Shown in pieces: positions 1 through 8,650 of a stretch of 33,460 nucleotides of DNA. Positions within the stretch are counted from its first letter, which is position 1. Every line of letters starts with the position of its first letter. The stretch comes from Gemmatimonadota bacterium (GTDB lineage: Bacteria > Gemmatimonadota > Gemmatimonadetes > Gemmatimonadales > Gemmatimonadaceae), in contig JAQBPY010000312.1 of assembly GCA_028287285.1 (NCBI GenBank), positions 1 to 33,460 on the forward strand, read 5' to 3'. The notes under the pieces are model-generated. The model saw only the letters and a program-made list of their open reading frames with translations. It was not told the DNA's origin and did not search any database. The position numbers and the translations under genes were made by a program.

Positions 1-1
1 T

Positions 2-532
2 CACGACATCGAACTCCATGATTCAATCAAGAATGCATACCACGCCATGGCGATAGATGAACGCCGCGAGCCGTTCCTGCCAAGCATCTGGACTCGGCCG
101 CCTGGGTGGAGCGGAACACTTGAGCAGGCCTGGTTCGCCGGCGTCCACAGCAACATCGGTGGCGGCTGTAATCCAGACGGCTTGGCGAACGAGGCACTCC
201 ATTGGATGGTGGAAAACGCTGAGAAGGTCGGCCTTGTGTTCGACGACACCTTTCTCCAGCACTATAAACCGTGCTTTAATTCTGTCCTTCAAGACTCGAT
301 GAGTTTCGAATATCGCCTCATGGGAAATGGAGACCGCAAAATTGGCGCGCACGCTGGTGATGGCGAATGCATTCATCAATCCGCTCTGGATCGCATTGCA
401 TTGGAGCCTCTGATGTACCATCCCAAGAACGTCGCACCGATACTTGGACCTCCAGTTCAGCTATCCGTCGTGAATACCGCGAGGATTGCTCGCGGCATAC
501 CGTGCAGTGCGCGCCCACCGGTGGCTGGTTAA
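2..532 (+). CDS. DUF2235 (Tle1-like) alpha/beta hydrolase, C-terminal part
   Basis: The open frame runs in from the left edge, so the N-terminal part with the nucleophile serine lies outside the window. What is seen is the C-terminal part of the DUF2235 fold: the family motif WFAGVHSNIGGG near 146-181 (most members read GVHSDVGGG) and CIHQSALDR at 368-394, which matches the family's IHxSVxxR segment holding the probable catalytic His. DUF2235 proteins are serine hydrolases related to the T6SS phospholipase effectors Tle1. Whether this one is a secreted effector or a housekeeping hydrolase cannot be told, because no T6SS gene is in view. The tail after the YHPKN segment is short and ends near a decayed transposase, so the 3' end may have been altered. 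The family call is fairly secure; the role is unknown. Confidence 0.75.
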   Translation, partial: HDIELHDSIKNAYHAMAIDERREPFLPSIWTRPPGWSGTLEQAWFAGVHSNIGGGCNPDGLANEALHWMVENAEKVGLVFDDTFLQHYKPCFNSVLQDSMSFEYRLMGNGDRKIGAHAGDGECIHQSALDRIALEPLMYHPKNVAPILGPPVQLSVVNTARIARGIPCSARPPVAG

Positions 533-662
533 GGAGCGGCACACGTCTTGGCACGCCCGCCACTCCGATCGTCTGAGCAACTTGGGTTAACACGAGCCTA
601 CGATAGGTTAGCCCGGCGCTGATTCTCTGTTTGATCCGGAATCGGAGATCTGCTGGGGAAAA

Positions 663-1472
663 GTGGTGACGCCCGGCCAGCGGCGAGCAGCCGTCACGGA
701 GGCGATGACCGCCGCAGGAATCTCCGAGCGCGAGGAGTGCCGGCGTCCGAGTCACGAGGCCCTGCGTGAGCGCTTGCAGCCCCTCGCGATCCGGCGGCCT
801 CGCTGGGGATACCGCCGATTGTATCTGCTGCTCCGGCGCGAAGGGGCCGCGTGAATCACAAGCGGGTGCTCCGCGTGTATGGCGAGGCGGGACTGCACGT
901 GCGTCGCCGTCGCCGCAAGCGCGTGGCGGTCGCCCGGAGTCCCATCGATCCGCCGAGCGGGCGCAACGAGCGGTGGAGCATGGAGCTCGTCAGCGACGCG
1001 CTCGGCGATGGTCGGCCAGTTCCGCGCGCTCACGATCGTCGATGATTTCACGCGCGAGTGCCCGGCGATTGACGTCGCCATGTCGTTGTCGGGCGACCGC
1101 ATGGCCGCGGTCCTGGGCCGGCTCGGACGGCGCCGCGGATTGCCGACCACCATCGTCTGTGACAACGGCCCGGAGTTCACGAGTCTCGCGCCCCGATCAG
1201 TGGGCGCATGACCGTGGGCTGATACGGCACCACATCGATCCCGGCAAGCCCGTGCAAATGCCTTCGTCGAAAGCTTCAACGGGCGACTGCGCGATGAGTG
1301 CTTGAACGAGAACGGGTTCGTCAGCTTGGCCGACGCGATCGAGACGATTGAAGCCTGGCGTGTCGACTACACCGAAGTGCGACCCCATAGCAGCCTGAAG
1401 GACCAAACCCCAGCAGCATTTACGGAATCGTTGCAGACCCCAGCAACTTCCTTGAATGCCCTACCGGACTAA
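663..1472 (+). pseudogene. IS3-family transposase (OrfB), frameshifted remnant
   Basis: The IS3-type OrfB can be read only by changing frame at least four times (near 845, 1010, 1190 and 1256). The pieces in order are a helical region with WGYRRLYLLLRREG, then NHKRVLRVYGEAGL plus an Arg-rich linker, then the rve/DDE core with FRALTIVDDFTRECPA and DNGPEFTS, and finally FVESFNGRLRDECLNE and RPHSSLKDQTPAAF, ending at TAA 1470-1472. About 10-15 residues seem to be missing after position 750. The first catalytic Asp (usually WSMDFV) reads Glu here (WSMELV); the second Asp and the Glu are present. No OrfA and no clear terminal inverted repeats or target duplications were found. This is an old, dead insertion, not an active element. 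Confidence 0.85.
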
Positions 1473-1895
1473 CACAACGAGTGGACCAAGGTTGGGGAGC
1501 ACGTCATCCAGTCTTCAAAGGCCGTGCGTTCGTAGAAGACGAGACGGCCCATTTTGAAGAACGCGAGTCCTCACTGCTCACCTTGCCGAGGAGATGCTTT
1601 CTCTACGGGGCGGGCCGCAGCGAGATGGAGATATCGCAGGCGGTGCAGATATATCTCGCGTGCAAGCAGACGACGAGACCCATGGAGATTCCCTTGGGAC
1701 CGTACCAACCTCATCCCTGCGGCATTCCTCAATGGGCGCCCGGCCGCCGAAGCATCGTCAACATAGTGAGCGGCAGAGGCCGGCCGGCGCAATGTGCATC
1801 CCAGACGCGCCAGGCGCTGACGCGCAGATAGACGACAAGAAGCCAGGACTTCTTCACAGCACAAACACGACTGAAGCCACACACATAATAAAGAT

Positions 1896-1913
1896 TCGCA
1901 CTCGCACTCGCAC
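1896..1913. repeat. Short tandem repeat, 3 x TCGCAC
   Basis: Three perfect copies of the hexamer TCGCAC are followed by a degenerate fourth copy (TCGAGC). The run sits in non-coding DNA between the transposase remnant and the peptide gene. It is probably simple slippage with no function. Confidence 0.6.
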
Positions 1914-2298
1914 TCGAGCTCGGTAGATCGCTGGGAGAGATCCCGCACGTATTTGCGCATGTGTGATGGGAAGCACAGGCAAATCATGCGGTGATAGTTA
2001 AAGAATAAGTACGCAGGCGCCGAAAATAGAGAACTGCGCAGAGGTGGCGGGCAGATCCATTCATCGTACATCGTCATCCGTACTCAACAACGAAGCATGA
2101 ATGCATCAGCCCGTATCTCGCACAACGAATTGAGGTATCGATGAGTAATCACTCATAGCGAGCCTCGGGGTATGCACGCATTGCGTTCGGAACCCGACAC
2201 AGGAATTATCCAATCGGGATACGAGCACGCAGTGTCCAGTGTCACAGGTGCCTGGCACGCGACACCATCTCACGCAGTACAAACGATTTGCTTCGACC

Positions 2299-2303
2299 GG
2301 AGG
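2299..2303 (+). promoter_or_regulatory. Ribosome binding site GGAGG of the small peptide gene
   Basis: GGAGG lies four bases before ATG 2308. It supports that start over the ATG at 2239, which would add 23 residues unlike a RiPP leader and has no comparable site. Confidence 0.6.
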
Positions 2304-2307
2304 ATGT

Positions 2308-2511
2308 ATGTCAGATGTGATGTCCAGACCGGATAGCGCGAGTGTCGACACAGGATCGCTCGCTCCGCATGACGGTACGACGCACGACCGGCTCGCGTGG
2401 GAGATGCCCGCGCTCACCAGGCTTCCTCCGCTCACGGAGCTGACACTCGTCACCGGTCCGGCCATTCACGGCGGCGGAGGAACAGGGGGCAGCGGCTCCA
2501 CTGTCTTCTAG
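2308..2511 (+). CDS. Small RiPP-precursor-like peptide with lasso-type leader motif
   Basis: The product is a 67-residue protein. Residues 31-46 fit the spacing of the lasso-peptide leader signature YxxPxLxxxGxxxxxT: W31, P34, L36, then P40 in the Gly position, and T46. The tail from residue 48 is Gly/Ser/Thr-rich (HGGGGTGGSGSTVF at the end). This resembles the short proteins databases call 'lasso RiPP family leader peptide-containing protein'. However, the tail has no Asp or Glu that could close a macrolactam and does not begin with Gly, so a true lasso product is unlikely. No RiPP protease, cyclase or RRE protein is in the window, so the maturation genes, if any, lie elsewhere. The start was chosen from GGAGG at 2299. 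It is real coding sequence in my judgement, with unknown product chemistry. Confidence 0.6.
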   Translation: MSDVMSRPDSASVDTGSLAPHDGTTHDRLAWEMPALTRLPPLTELTLVTGPAIHGGGGTGGSGSTVF

Positions 2512-2553
2512 ATCACGTGTGAGATATCACGTGTGAGATATCACGTGTGAGAT
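2512..2553. repeat. Three perfect 14-bp tandem repeats (ATCACGTGTGAGAT)
   Basis: The repeats begin one base after the stop codon of the small peptide gene and end about 50 bases before the lipoprotein start at 2606. Each unit holds the palindrome CACGTG, and the junctions form GATATC. Two CACGTG copies can also pair as a hairpin with an 8-base loop. The copies are identical, which suggests either recent expansion or selection. They could be an array of regulator sites for the downstream lipoprotein gene or a weak terminator. The choice is open. Confidence 0.85.
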
Positions 2554-2605
2554 TCGCTGCAATCAGGCGCCACGATACGTGACGCTTACTCTCTTGAGAC
2601 GGCCC

Positions 2606-3745
2606 ATGCCCATTCGCCATTCACTACCCCAAGGCTTCATCTGGTCGGTCGCATGTGCGGCGCTCTTTGCCGTGTCGGCATGCACGGAGCGAACCATGTC
2701 CGAGCCCTCACGCTCCAGCTCCGATCCGGACAAGGTTGCAGATCTCGTGACACCGCTGTCGTGCAGCGCAACCGTGAAGACGGGTGCGCTCAAGTGCACG
2801 TCCGGGATCGCGAGCGCCAGCAAGACTGCGTCGAAGGATGTCGTCGGCGGCCAGAACGTCTATGTGAAGCTCACCTCGAGCAACGTCTCGTACAACGCCG
2901 GTACGGAAATCTTTCAGTTCGACTGCACCGTCCAGAACCTGCTCAATGAATCGATCGGAACTCCGAATGGGGTCGTTCCAGATGTGAGCGGAATCCGGGT
3001 CTTTTTTCATCAGGGTCCCACCGCCGATAGCGGCACGGGAACGATTACCGTCGCAAACGCGGATGGTACGGCTACGTTCACGGGGGTGAACCAGCCGTAT
3101 TTTCAGTATAACGAGGTGCTTGCGAAGAATGCGGTATCGACCTCCCATACGTGGCAGCTGAACGTTCCGTCCACGGTCAACACGTTCACGATGGACATGT
3201 ATCTCGCGACGTCGGTCCAGCCGCTCATCATCATCAACGAGCTGCTCGCCAATCCGGGCGGCACCATCAGCGACGCAAACGGTGAATGGATCGAGCTCTA
3301 CAATGCAGGCACGCTCGCCGTCGATCTCCAGAATCTCGCCATAGCCGATTCGGCAGCATCGGGCCGGCGTCCCTATCACATTATCGCCTTGTCCGTTCCC
3401 GTCGGACCCGGGGGATATGTGGTGCTCGGCAATACGACCAACACCACCAATAATGGCGGCGTTCCCGTCGACTATGCATACGGTGCGGCGATGGCGTTTG
3501 CCAACAGTCTCGATGCCTTCAAGATCGCGCGAGTCTGGGGCACCGATACCCTGACCCTTGATCGAACACAGTACGCATCCGCCGCCATCTCGGCGCAGAA
3601 CGGCATCTCACGCGAGTTGAAGAATCCAGCACTCGACAACTCCAACATGGATGGCTCGAACTGGGTGGATGCATCTGTATCATCAGTATACGGACCGGGT
3701 GGACGAGGTACACCAAAGGCGCAGAACGCGGGATTCACGCCGTAG
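2606..3745 (+). CDS. Lamin-tail-domain lipoprotein
   Basis: The protein has 379 residues if started at ATG 2606; an in-frame GTG at 2579 is the alternative. From 2606 the N-terminus is an ideal lipoprotein signal: basic start, hydrophobic run, then FAVSAC. After a Ser-rich linker comes an uncharacterised beta-rich module (roughly residues 60-200) that begins VVGGQNVYVKL. A lamin-tail domain follows (LTD, from about residue 206: IIINELLANPGG, then GEWIELYNAG and GGYVVLGN) and runs to the C-terminus. Bacterial LTDs are extracellular Ig-fold modules often joined to enzymes or surface proteins; no enzyme domain is seen here. The next gene is a paralogue sharing both modules. It is likely anchored in a membrane with the LTD outside the cytoplasm. 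A strong terminator follows at 3771. Confidence 0.85.
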   Translation: MPIRHSLPQGFIWSVACAALFAVSACTERTMSEPSRSSSDPDKVADLVTPLSCSATVKTGALKCTSGIASASKTASKDVVGGQNVYVKLTSSNVSYNAGTEIFQFDCTVQNLLNESIGTPNGVVPDVSGIRVFFHQGPTADSGTGTITVANADGTATFTGVNQPYFQYNEVLAKNAVSTSHTWQLNVPSTVNTFTMDMYLATSVQPLIIINELLANPGGTISDANGEWIELYNAGTLAVDLQNLAIADSAASGRRPYHIIALSVPVGPGGYVVLGNTTNTTNNGGVPVDYAYGAAMAFANSLDAFKIARVWGTDTLTLDRTQYASAAISAQNGISRELKNPALDNSNMDGSNWVDASVSSVYGPGGRGTPKAQNAGFTP

Positions 3746-3770
3746 GCTGCCTGGACCCGGGCATCGCACG

Positions 3771-3803
3771 ACAACAGCCCCGCCATCGCGCGGGGTTTGT
3801 TGT
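3771..3803 (+). terminator. Rho-independent-type hairpin after the LTD lipoprotein
   Basis: ACAACA-G-CCCCGC pairs with GCGGGG-TT-TGTTGT around a 6-base loop (3784-3789). That gives twelve paired bases broken by one small internal loop. It starts 26 bases after the stop codon at 3745. The T content after the stem is modest (TTTG), but the stem is strong. Confidence 0.7.
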
Positions 3804-3908
3804 TTGACCGCTCGACGCACTCGACTGATCTCGTTCCGCGACGCGGCGCCGCGCACGCTCGGCGGCACCATCATGTCAGTGTTCAATCGCCACCAATTGG
3901 TCTGAGTC

Positions 3909-6161
3909 ATGACACAAACGAACGCGCGCTCCCTGTCCGCATCGGCAATCCTCGCCATGTTCCTTCTGGCCAGCTGCGCGGAGCGAATTGCCATCGCACC
4001 ACTGGCGCAGCAACCTCCGTCTGCATCACCGGCCACCGACGCCGAGCTGAAACGTGTTCGCTGTGAGGTTGACGTCCGGTCGAAACACCTGGCCTGCGGT
4101 ACGGGTGCGCCACTCGGAGCGGCCAGCGCCGACTACATCGTGGGGGGCCAGGGTGCGTACGTCCAGCTTGCATCCACCAACGTGAGCTACGACGCCGGCG
4201 CCCAGACCCTCAGCGCTGACGTCACGCTTACGAATCTCCTGCCGGATGCACTCGGAACGATCGACGGCACCACCCTGAGTTCCACAGGCGTGCGCGTCTT
4301 CTTCGAGTCCGAGCCTGTCCTTACCTCGGGCAGCGGCTCGGTCTACGTCCAGAACCCCGACGGTACCGGCACATTCACCGAGTCGAATCAGTCGTACTTC
4401 CAGTATTCACAGGTGCTTGCGTCCAATGCGACGTCGGCGGCGAAACGCTGGCAATTCCATGTGCCGGCAAGTGCGACGTTCGAATTCTATGTGTACGTCT
4501 CCGCCGCCGTTCAGTCGCGTCTCGTCATCACCGAAATCATGGCGAATCCACAAGTCGCCGCGGACGCATCCGGCGAGTGGATGGAGATATACAACGCCGG
4601 CCGCGCGGCGGTGGATCTCGCCGGGTGGGCAATTGCCTCGAACAGCGGCCAATCGCACACCATAACCCCTAACGCGACGACCTGCGGCTCGAGCGGCTGC
4701 AGTGTCATTGTCGCGCCGGGCGGATACGTGGTGCTTGGCAACAACCGGACGACATCGAGCAATGGCGGAGTTCCAGTGGACTATCAATGGCCCGACGGAA
4801 CAGGTGCCGCGCAGATCAATCTCGCGAACAGCAACGCGTCAGAGTTCGTCGCCATCGTGAGCCCGGGCGGCATCGAGATCGATCGTACCACGTGGGGATC
4901 CACCTCCATCATTCCCAATGGTATTTCGGTGTGCCTCACGAGCACGAGTGCCGACAATTCCACCCTGACGTCGCCCACATGGCAGCAGTCGACGTCGGCC
5001 TGGTCCGGCAGCGGTGGTGACAAGGGCTCGCCTGGTGCCGCGAACGCCGGCTGCGGCTCGGCGCCGGCCGCTGGTTCCGTAAAGACAGTCACTGTCTCGC
5101 CGTCGACGTTTGCGCTGACCGTCGGTGAGACACACCAGTACACCGCAACAGGACGCGATTCCGTCGGCACCGCAGCCTCGACCACGTTCACCTGGACCAT
5201 CGACGATCCGTCCATTGCCACGATCAATGCATCGACGGGTGTCGCCACCGGTGTAGCGGCCGGCACCACGACACTGCACGCGACGTCGGCGAACGGGATC
5301 ATCGGATCTGCCACGATCTCCGTGTCGCAGAGCTTCTCGTCTGCTGTCTATCGCAACAATCTCGAATTCGGCACGCCAACGGATGCCGACGGCTCAGACG
5401 ACATCATCATCACGCGCCCACAGTACGCCCTCTCGTACAACTCGGCGCGCGGTGTCCCGAATTGGGTGAGCTGGAACCTGAACAAGACACACTTTGGCGC
5501 CGCGGCGCGCTGCGACTGCTTCGCTCCCGATCCGCTTCTGCCGCCGGGCGCGAAGGTCGTGGTCACAGGAGACTACACCGGCAGCGGATACAGCCGAGGA
5601 CACATGGTGATGTCCGAGGAGCGCACCACGACGAACGCCGAAAACCAGACGACGTTCTACACCACGAACGTGCTTCCGCAATATCAGGATCTGAATGGCG
5701 GGCCGTGGCTGCGTTTCGAGAACTACAACAACGACCTTGCACGCCTGGGCAACAAGGAGCTGTACGTCATCTCGGGAGGCACGTACACCGCCAGCCCGGC
5801 AACGCTCAACAACGCAGGCAAGGTGCAGATTCCATCGTACACGTGGAAGATCGTGGTCGTCCTCGATTCGGGGAAGACGCTCGCAAACGTTGCCACGACG
5901 TCCGACCTGCAGGTGATTGCCGTGAGCATGCCGAACGTACTGGGCATCTCCGGCCAGCAGTGGCAATCCTACATCACCACCGTCGACGCGATTGAAGCGG
6001 CAACGGGATACGACTTCCTCGCCAGCCTCCCCGACGCGATCGAAAACGCCGTGGAGGGTGCGCCGTATGTTCCACCTGCCGCATTGATCCCCATGCAAGG
6101 GCCTCCTGTCGCTCCCCTCCGTCTCGCCCCACTGTCGATGCGGGGCGCGATGCGTCCGTGA
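3909..6161 (+). CDS. Lipoprotein with lamin-tail, Ig-like and NucA-type DNA/RNA endonuclease domains
   Basis: The protein has 750 residues. A lipoprotein signal ends in LLASC (C23). Residues ~70-200 are the same module as in the upstream paralogue, followed by a lamin-tail domain (~205-380), a BIG2-type Ig-like domain (~391-474) and a DNA/RNA non-specific endonuclease domain (~480-715). The nuclease motif reads YSRGHM with the general-base His at H565; the usual first Asp of DRGH is Ser. N596 and E604 have exactly the spacing from His of the Mg-binding Asn155 and Glu163 of Anabaena NucA, so activity is expected. It should act outside the cytoplasm, cutting DNA and RNA without strong sequence preference. 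Its TGA overlaps the GTG of a NuiA-like inhibitor gene by four bases. The role could be nucleic-acid scavenging or attack on neighbours; I cannot choose from sequence. Confidence 0.92.
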   Translation: MTQTNARSLSASAILAMFLLASCAERIAIAPLAQQPPSASPATDAELKRVRCEVDVRSKHLACGTGAPLGAASADYIVGGQGAYVQLASTNVSYDAGAQTLSADVTLTNLLPDALGTIDGTTLSSTGVRVFFESEPVLTSGSGSVYVQNPDGTGTFTESNQSYFQYSQVLASNATSAAKRWQFHVPASATFEFYVYVSAAVQSRLVITEIMANPQVAADASGEWMEIYNAGRAAVDLAGWAIASNSGQSHTITPNATTCGSSGCSVIVAPGGYVVLGNNRTTSSNGGVPVDYQWPDGTGAAQINLANSNASEFVAIVSPGGIEIDRTTWGSTSIIPNGISVCLTSTSADNSTLTSPTWQQSTSAWSGSGGDKGSPGAANAGCGSAPAAGSVKTVTVSPSTFALTVGETHQYTATGRDSVGTAASTTFTWTIDDPSIATINASTGVATGVAAGTTTLHATSANGIIGSATISVSQSFSSAVYRNNLEFGTPTDADGSDDIIITRPQYALSYNSARGVPNWVSWNLNKTHFGAAARCDCFAPDPLLPPGAKVVVTGDYTGSGYSRGHMVMSEERTTTNAENQTTFYTTNVLPQYQDLNGGPWLRFENYNNDLARLGNKELYVISGGTYTASPATLNNAGKVQIPSYTWKIVVVLDSGKTLANVATTSDLQVIAVSMPNVLGISGQQWQSYITTVDAIEAATGYDFLASLPDAIENAVEGAPYVPPAALIPMQGPPVAPLRLAPLSMRGAMRP

Positions 6162-6574
6162 GCGAACAGATATCGGACGCGTGGCATTCTGATGAGCTCC
6201 ATCGTGCCACGAATGGTCTCCTTTTCACCAGCGAAGGAGACCTTCCGTTCCAGGAGGTTTCCATCGCTGGCGGGGCGTCGTCATGGCCCTTGACCCCGGA
6301 TCGATTCGCGGTGTTGATCGGCGAGCCGGGCGCCCCGGTCGTTGAGTGGTCGCTGGATCGTCTCTTTGCGCGGCACATCGAGCTGGTGCATCCGTCGGAT
6401 GTGGTCTTGCAAGGCGTTCGGCCGCGATTCCTTGCGCTACGCGACCTCCTGCACGCCTCCCTTCAGGATCTGCGCGTATTCCGAATTGGAGAGGTGAATG
6501 TTCGGTACTACATCGTGGGTGCCGACGCCGCGCGCAATCTCACCGGAATCATCGCGCAGGCATTGGAGACCTAG
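6158..6574 (+). CDS. NuiA-like nuclease inhibitor (immunity protein)
   Basis: The protein has 138 residues; Anabaena NuiA has 135. As I recall the NuiA sequence, the similarity runs through the whole chain. GLLFTSEGDLPF (residues 20-31) matches the segment holding Glu24, which in the NucA-NuiA complex binds the catalytic magnesium; here it is E26. RVFRIGEVNVRYYIVG matches the beta-strand region near the end, and the protein ends in LET as NuiA ends in VET, whose last Thr also contacts the nuclease. There is no signal peptide, so it should stay in the cytoplasm and block the nuclease before export. It starts with GTG overlapping the nuclease stop (GTGA), which suggests coupled translation with the nuclease. 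Family assignment is strong; the cognate pairing is inferred from adjacency. Confidence 0.88.
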   Translation: MSEQISDAWHSDELHRATNGLLFTSEGDLPFQEVSIAGGASSWPLTPDRFAVLIGEPGAPVVEWSLDRLFARHIELVHPSDVVLQGVRPRFLALRDLLHASLQDLRVFRIGEVNVRYYIVGADAARNLTGIIAQALET

Positions 6575-6598
6575 CGGGCTTGTCGAGCATGTCTTAGA

Positions 6599-8620
6599 GT
6601 GCGTATGAGTATGAAACTCTCCACTCGGCTCGTTGCAAGCTTCACGGTCATCGGCATCGCCACCGCGGCGCTCGGCCTGTTCGCCTTGGGCAGGCTTGCG
6701 GTAGTGCACGATGCATCGAGCGCCGTTGAACAGGATATTCTGCCGAGCAGCCAGACCATCGCTTCCATGGAGGCGACGATCGAAGCCATTCGCATGTCGG
6801 ATTTCGAGCGTGTCCTGGCGGGCACGCTTGCAGATGACAAGGCGAATGACAGTACAGTCACGACACTTCTGTCTGGCTTGCGCCGTCAGGAAGTGCAGTA
6901 CGAAGCCTTCGTCGACACGCCGGAAGAACGAGTTCTCTACGGTGGCTTTCGCGACGACTGGCGCACGTATCTGTCCGAGCGCGACCGTCTGTTTGGCGCG
7001 CACGCCGAAAGTCGTGTCGCAACGACGACGAGTGCGGAGCAGCGCCCCATGCGGCAAAGCTTCAAAGGGGCAAGCGCGAAGCTCGACAGCCTGATCCAAC
7101 TCACCATCCTGCAGGCGTCGCGCGCCACGGAGCGCAGTGCCGCGCAGTATCGGGAAGCACGCGCCGTATTGATCATCGGCATCGCCGCCACTCTGCTCGG
7201 GGGCATCGTACTGGCCATCATGCTGACGGCGTCCATCAATACTCCCCTGCGCGCACTCGTCCGAGCCGCCGAGCAGATCGGGAGTGGTGATCTTTCGCAG
7301 CGAGTGCTCGTCAGGTCGCACGACGAGCTCGAACGGCTGGGTGACTCGTTCAACCGGATGGCCTCGGCACTTCGCGACATGCACGACAACCTCGAGCAGA
7401 AAGTGGCCGACCGCACCCTCGAGCTCCACGCGGAGAAGGAGGCACACCGCGAGGCTCGAGAGCGGGCGGAAGTCGCGAACCAGGCGAAGAGCGAATTTCT
7501 CGCCAACATGAGTCACGAGCTCCGCACCCCGCTGAATTCCGTCATCGGGTTTTCGGACATCGTCCTCAAGAACAAACACCGCACGCTCTCGGAAAAGGAC
7601 GTCGGTTACCTCGACCGCATTCGGGCAAATGGTCGTCACCTGCTGGCGCTCATCAATAGCGTGCTCGATCTCTCCAAGGTCGAAGCCGGCCAGATGCACC
7701 TGGAGGTGACCTCCGTTCCGCTCGGGGTGCTTGCCCGCGAAACGGTCGCCGAGCTCGAGTCACAGGGTGCGACAGGCAGTGTGCGGCTGGTCGTCGAACA
7801 TCCCGACACCGCGTGCGTCATCGAGACGGATCGCGCGAAGCTGAAGCAGATCCTGCTGAACCTCGTGGCCAATGCGATCAAGTTCAGCTCGGGTGGCGAA
7901 GTGAAAGTCACCGTGGTCACGGAGCCCGCATCGGGAACCCCGGAGCGAATCGACATCATCGACAGCGGCGTCGGGATTCCGCGAGACCGGCTTGCGTCCA
8001 TCTTCGAGGCGTTTCAACAGGCGGACAATTCCACGGCCCGACGATATGGCGGCACAGGGCTTGGCCTGACGATCAGCCGTTCGCTCGCGCTTCTCATGGG
8101 CTACGATATCGCAGTGACGAGCGAAGTGGGCGTTGGATCGACCTTCAGTATCCTCCTCGTGGTGCATGCTCACCAGATGCCACGCCGAGGGACACCTGTA
8201 AACGTACCCGTCATTGCCGAGCATGCCATTGAGCCCGCACAACTGCGTGTGCTCGTGATCGACGACGAATCCGATGCGCGTGTCATCCTCAAGCAGTCCT
8301 TCGAGGACATGGGATGTGAGGTAATGACGGCGGCATCCGTAGAGGAAGGGCTCTCCCTTGCGAGGACCGTTGCGCCGGGAATGATCACACTCGACTTGAT
8401 GATGCCGCGTCGCAACGGATGGGACGCGTTGCGCGAGCTTCAGGCGGATCCGGCACTCCGCAACATCCCGGTGGTGGTCGTGAGCGCTGTGGCGAGCGAG
8501 AACAGGATGCAGCTTTTTGGTGCGCTGGACTATCTCGACAAGCCTGTCACGCGAGAAGAGCTGCTCCGCGTGATGCGGCGGAACAGCGTTCTTCTCAAGG
8601 AGATCCTGCCGGCCGAGTAA
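6599..8620 (+). CDS. Membrane hybrid histidine kinase with C-terminal receiver
   Basis: The protein has 673 residues from GTG 6599; ATG 6605 or 6611 are equally possible starts. Domains in order: a first membrane segment (~12-34); a four-helix-bundle type periplasmic sensor region; a second membrane segment (~184-206); HAMP (to ~260); a coiled stretch; HisKA with [11 protein letters not shown] (phospho-accepting H306); HATPase with N box [10 protein letters not shown]1 DSGVGI and G2 GTGLGL; and a receiver domain from ~550 with phospho-acceptor D599 in LDLMMP. No separate output regulator is adjacent, so phosphate may be passed to a distant partner. It begins 24 bases after the inhibitor gene and may be read from the same transcript, but nothing shows it senses anything related to the nuclease. 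The signal is unknown. Confidence 0.95.
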   Translation: MRMSMKLSTRLVASFTVIGIATAALGLFALGRLAVVHDASSAVEQDILPSSQTIASMEATIEAIRMSDFERVLAGTLADDKANDSTVTTLLSGLRRQEVQYEAFVDTPEERVLYGGFRDDWRTYLSERDRLFGAHAESRVATTTSAEQRPMRQSFKGASAKLDSLIQLTILQASRATERSAAQYREARAVLIIGIAATLLGGIVLAIMLTASINTPLRALVRAAEQIGSGDLSQRVLVRSHDELERLGDSFNRMASALRDMHDNLEQKVADRTLELHAEKEAHREARERAEVANQAKSEFLANMSHELRTPLNSVIGFSDIVLKNKHRTLSEKDVGYLDRIRANGRHLLALINSVLDLSKVEAGQMHLEVTSVPLGVLARETVAELESQGATGSVRLVVEHPDTACVIETDRAKLKQILLNLVANAIKFSSGGEVKVTVVTEPASGTPERIDIIDSGVGIPRDRLASIFEAFQQADNSTARRYGGTGLGLTISRSLALLMGYDIAVTSEVGVGSTFSILLVVHAHQMPRRGTPVNVPVIAEHAIEPAQLRVLVIDDESDARVILKQSFEDMGCEVMTAASVEEGLSLARTVAPGMITLDLMMPRRNGWDALRELQADPALRNIPVVVVSAVASENRMQLFGALDYLDKPVTREELLRVMRRNSVLLKEILPAE

Positions 8621-8650
8621 GGGGAGAGCAGGTCCTTCGTTTCTGCCTGC

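Larger units (their letters stand above)
1473..2307. other. Gene-poor stretch, no convincing gene
   Basis: This 835-base region lies between the dead transposase and the small peptide gene. A 116-codon open frame (1481-1831, plus) and a 168-codon open frame on the minus strand (1571-2077) overlap each other. Neither resembles a family I know, and both are rich in residues expected from random GC-rich frames. Local composition is less GC-biased near 1860-2100, which fits degraded or foreign DNA. The final ~60 bases before the peptide gene probably hold its promoter, but I cannot point to clear -35/-10 boxes. Confidence 0.5.

Noticed and set aside
1481-1831. 116-codon open frame as a gene
   Set aside because: No recognisable domain, no ribosome site, and a competing long frame on the opposite strand; composition looks like chance reading of GC-rich DNA.
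2308-2511. Calling the small peptide a lasso peptide precursor outright
   Set aside because: The leader spacing fits, but the tail has no Asp/Glu for the macrolactam and does not start with Gly, and no lasso enzymes are in the window.
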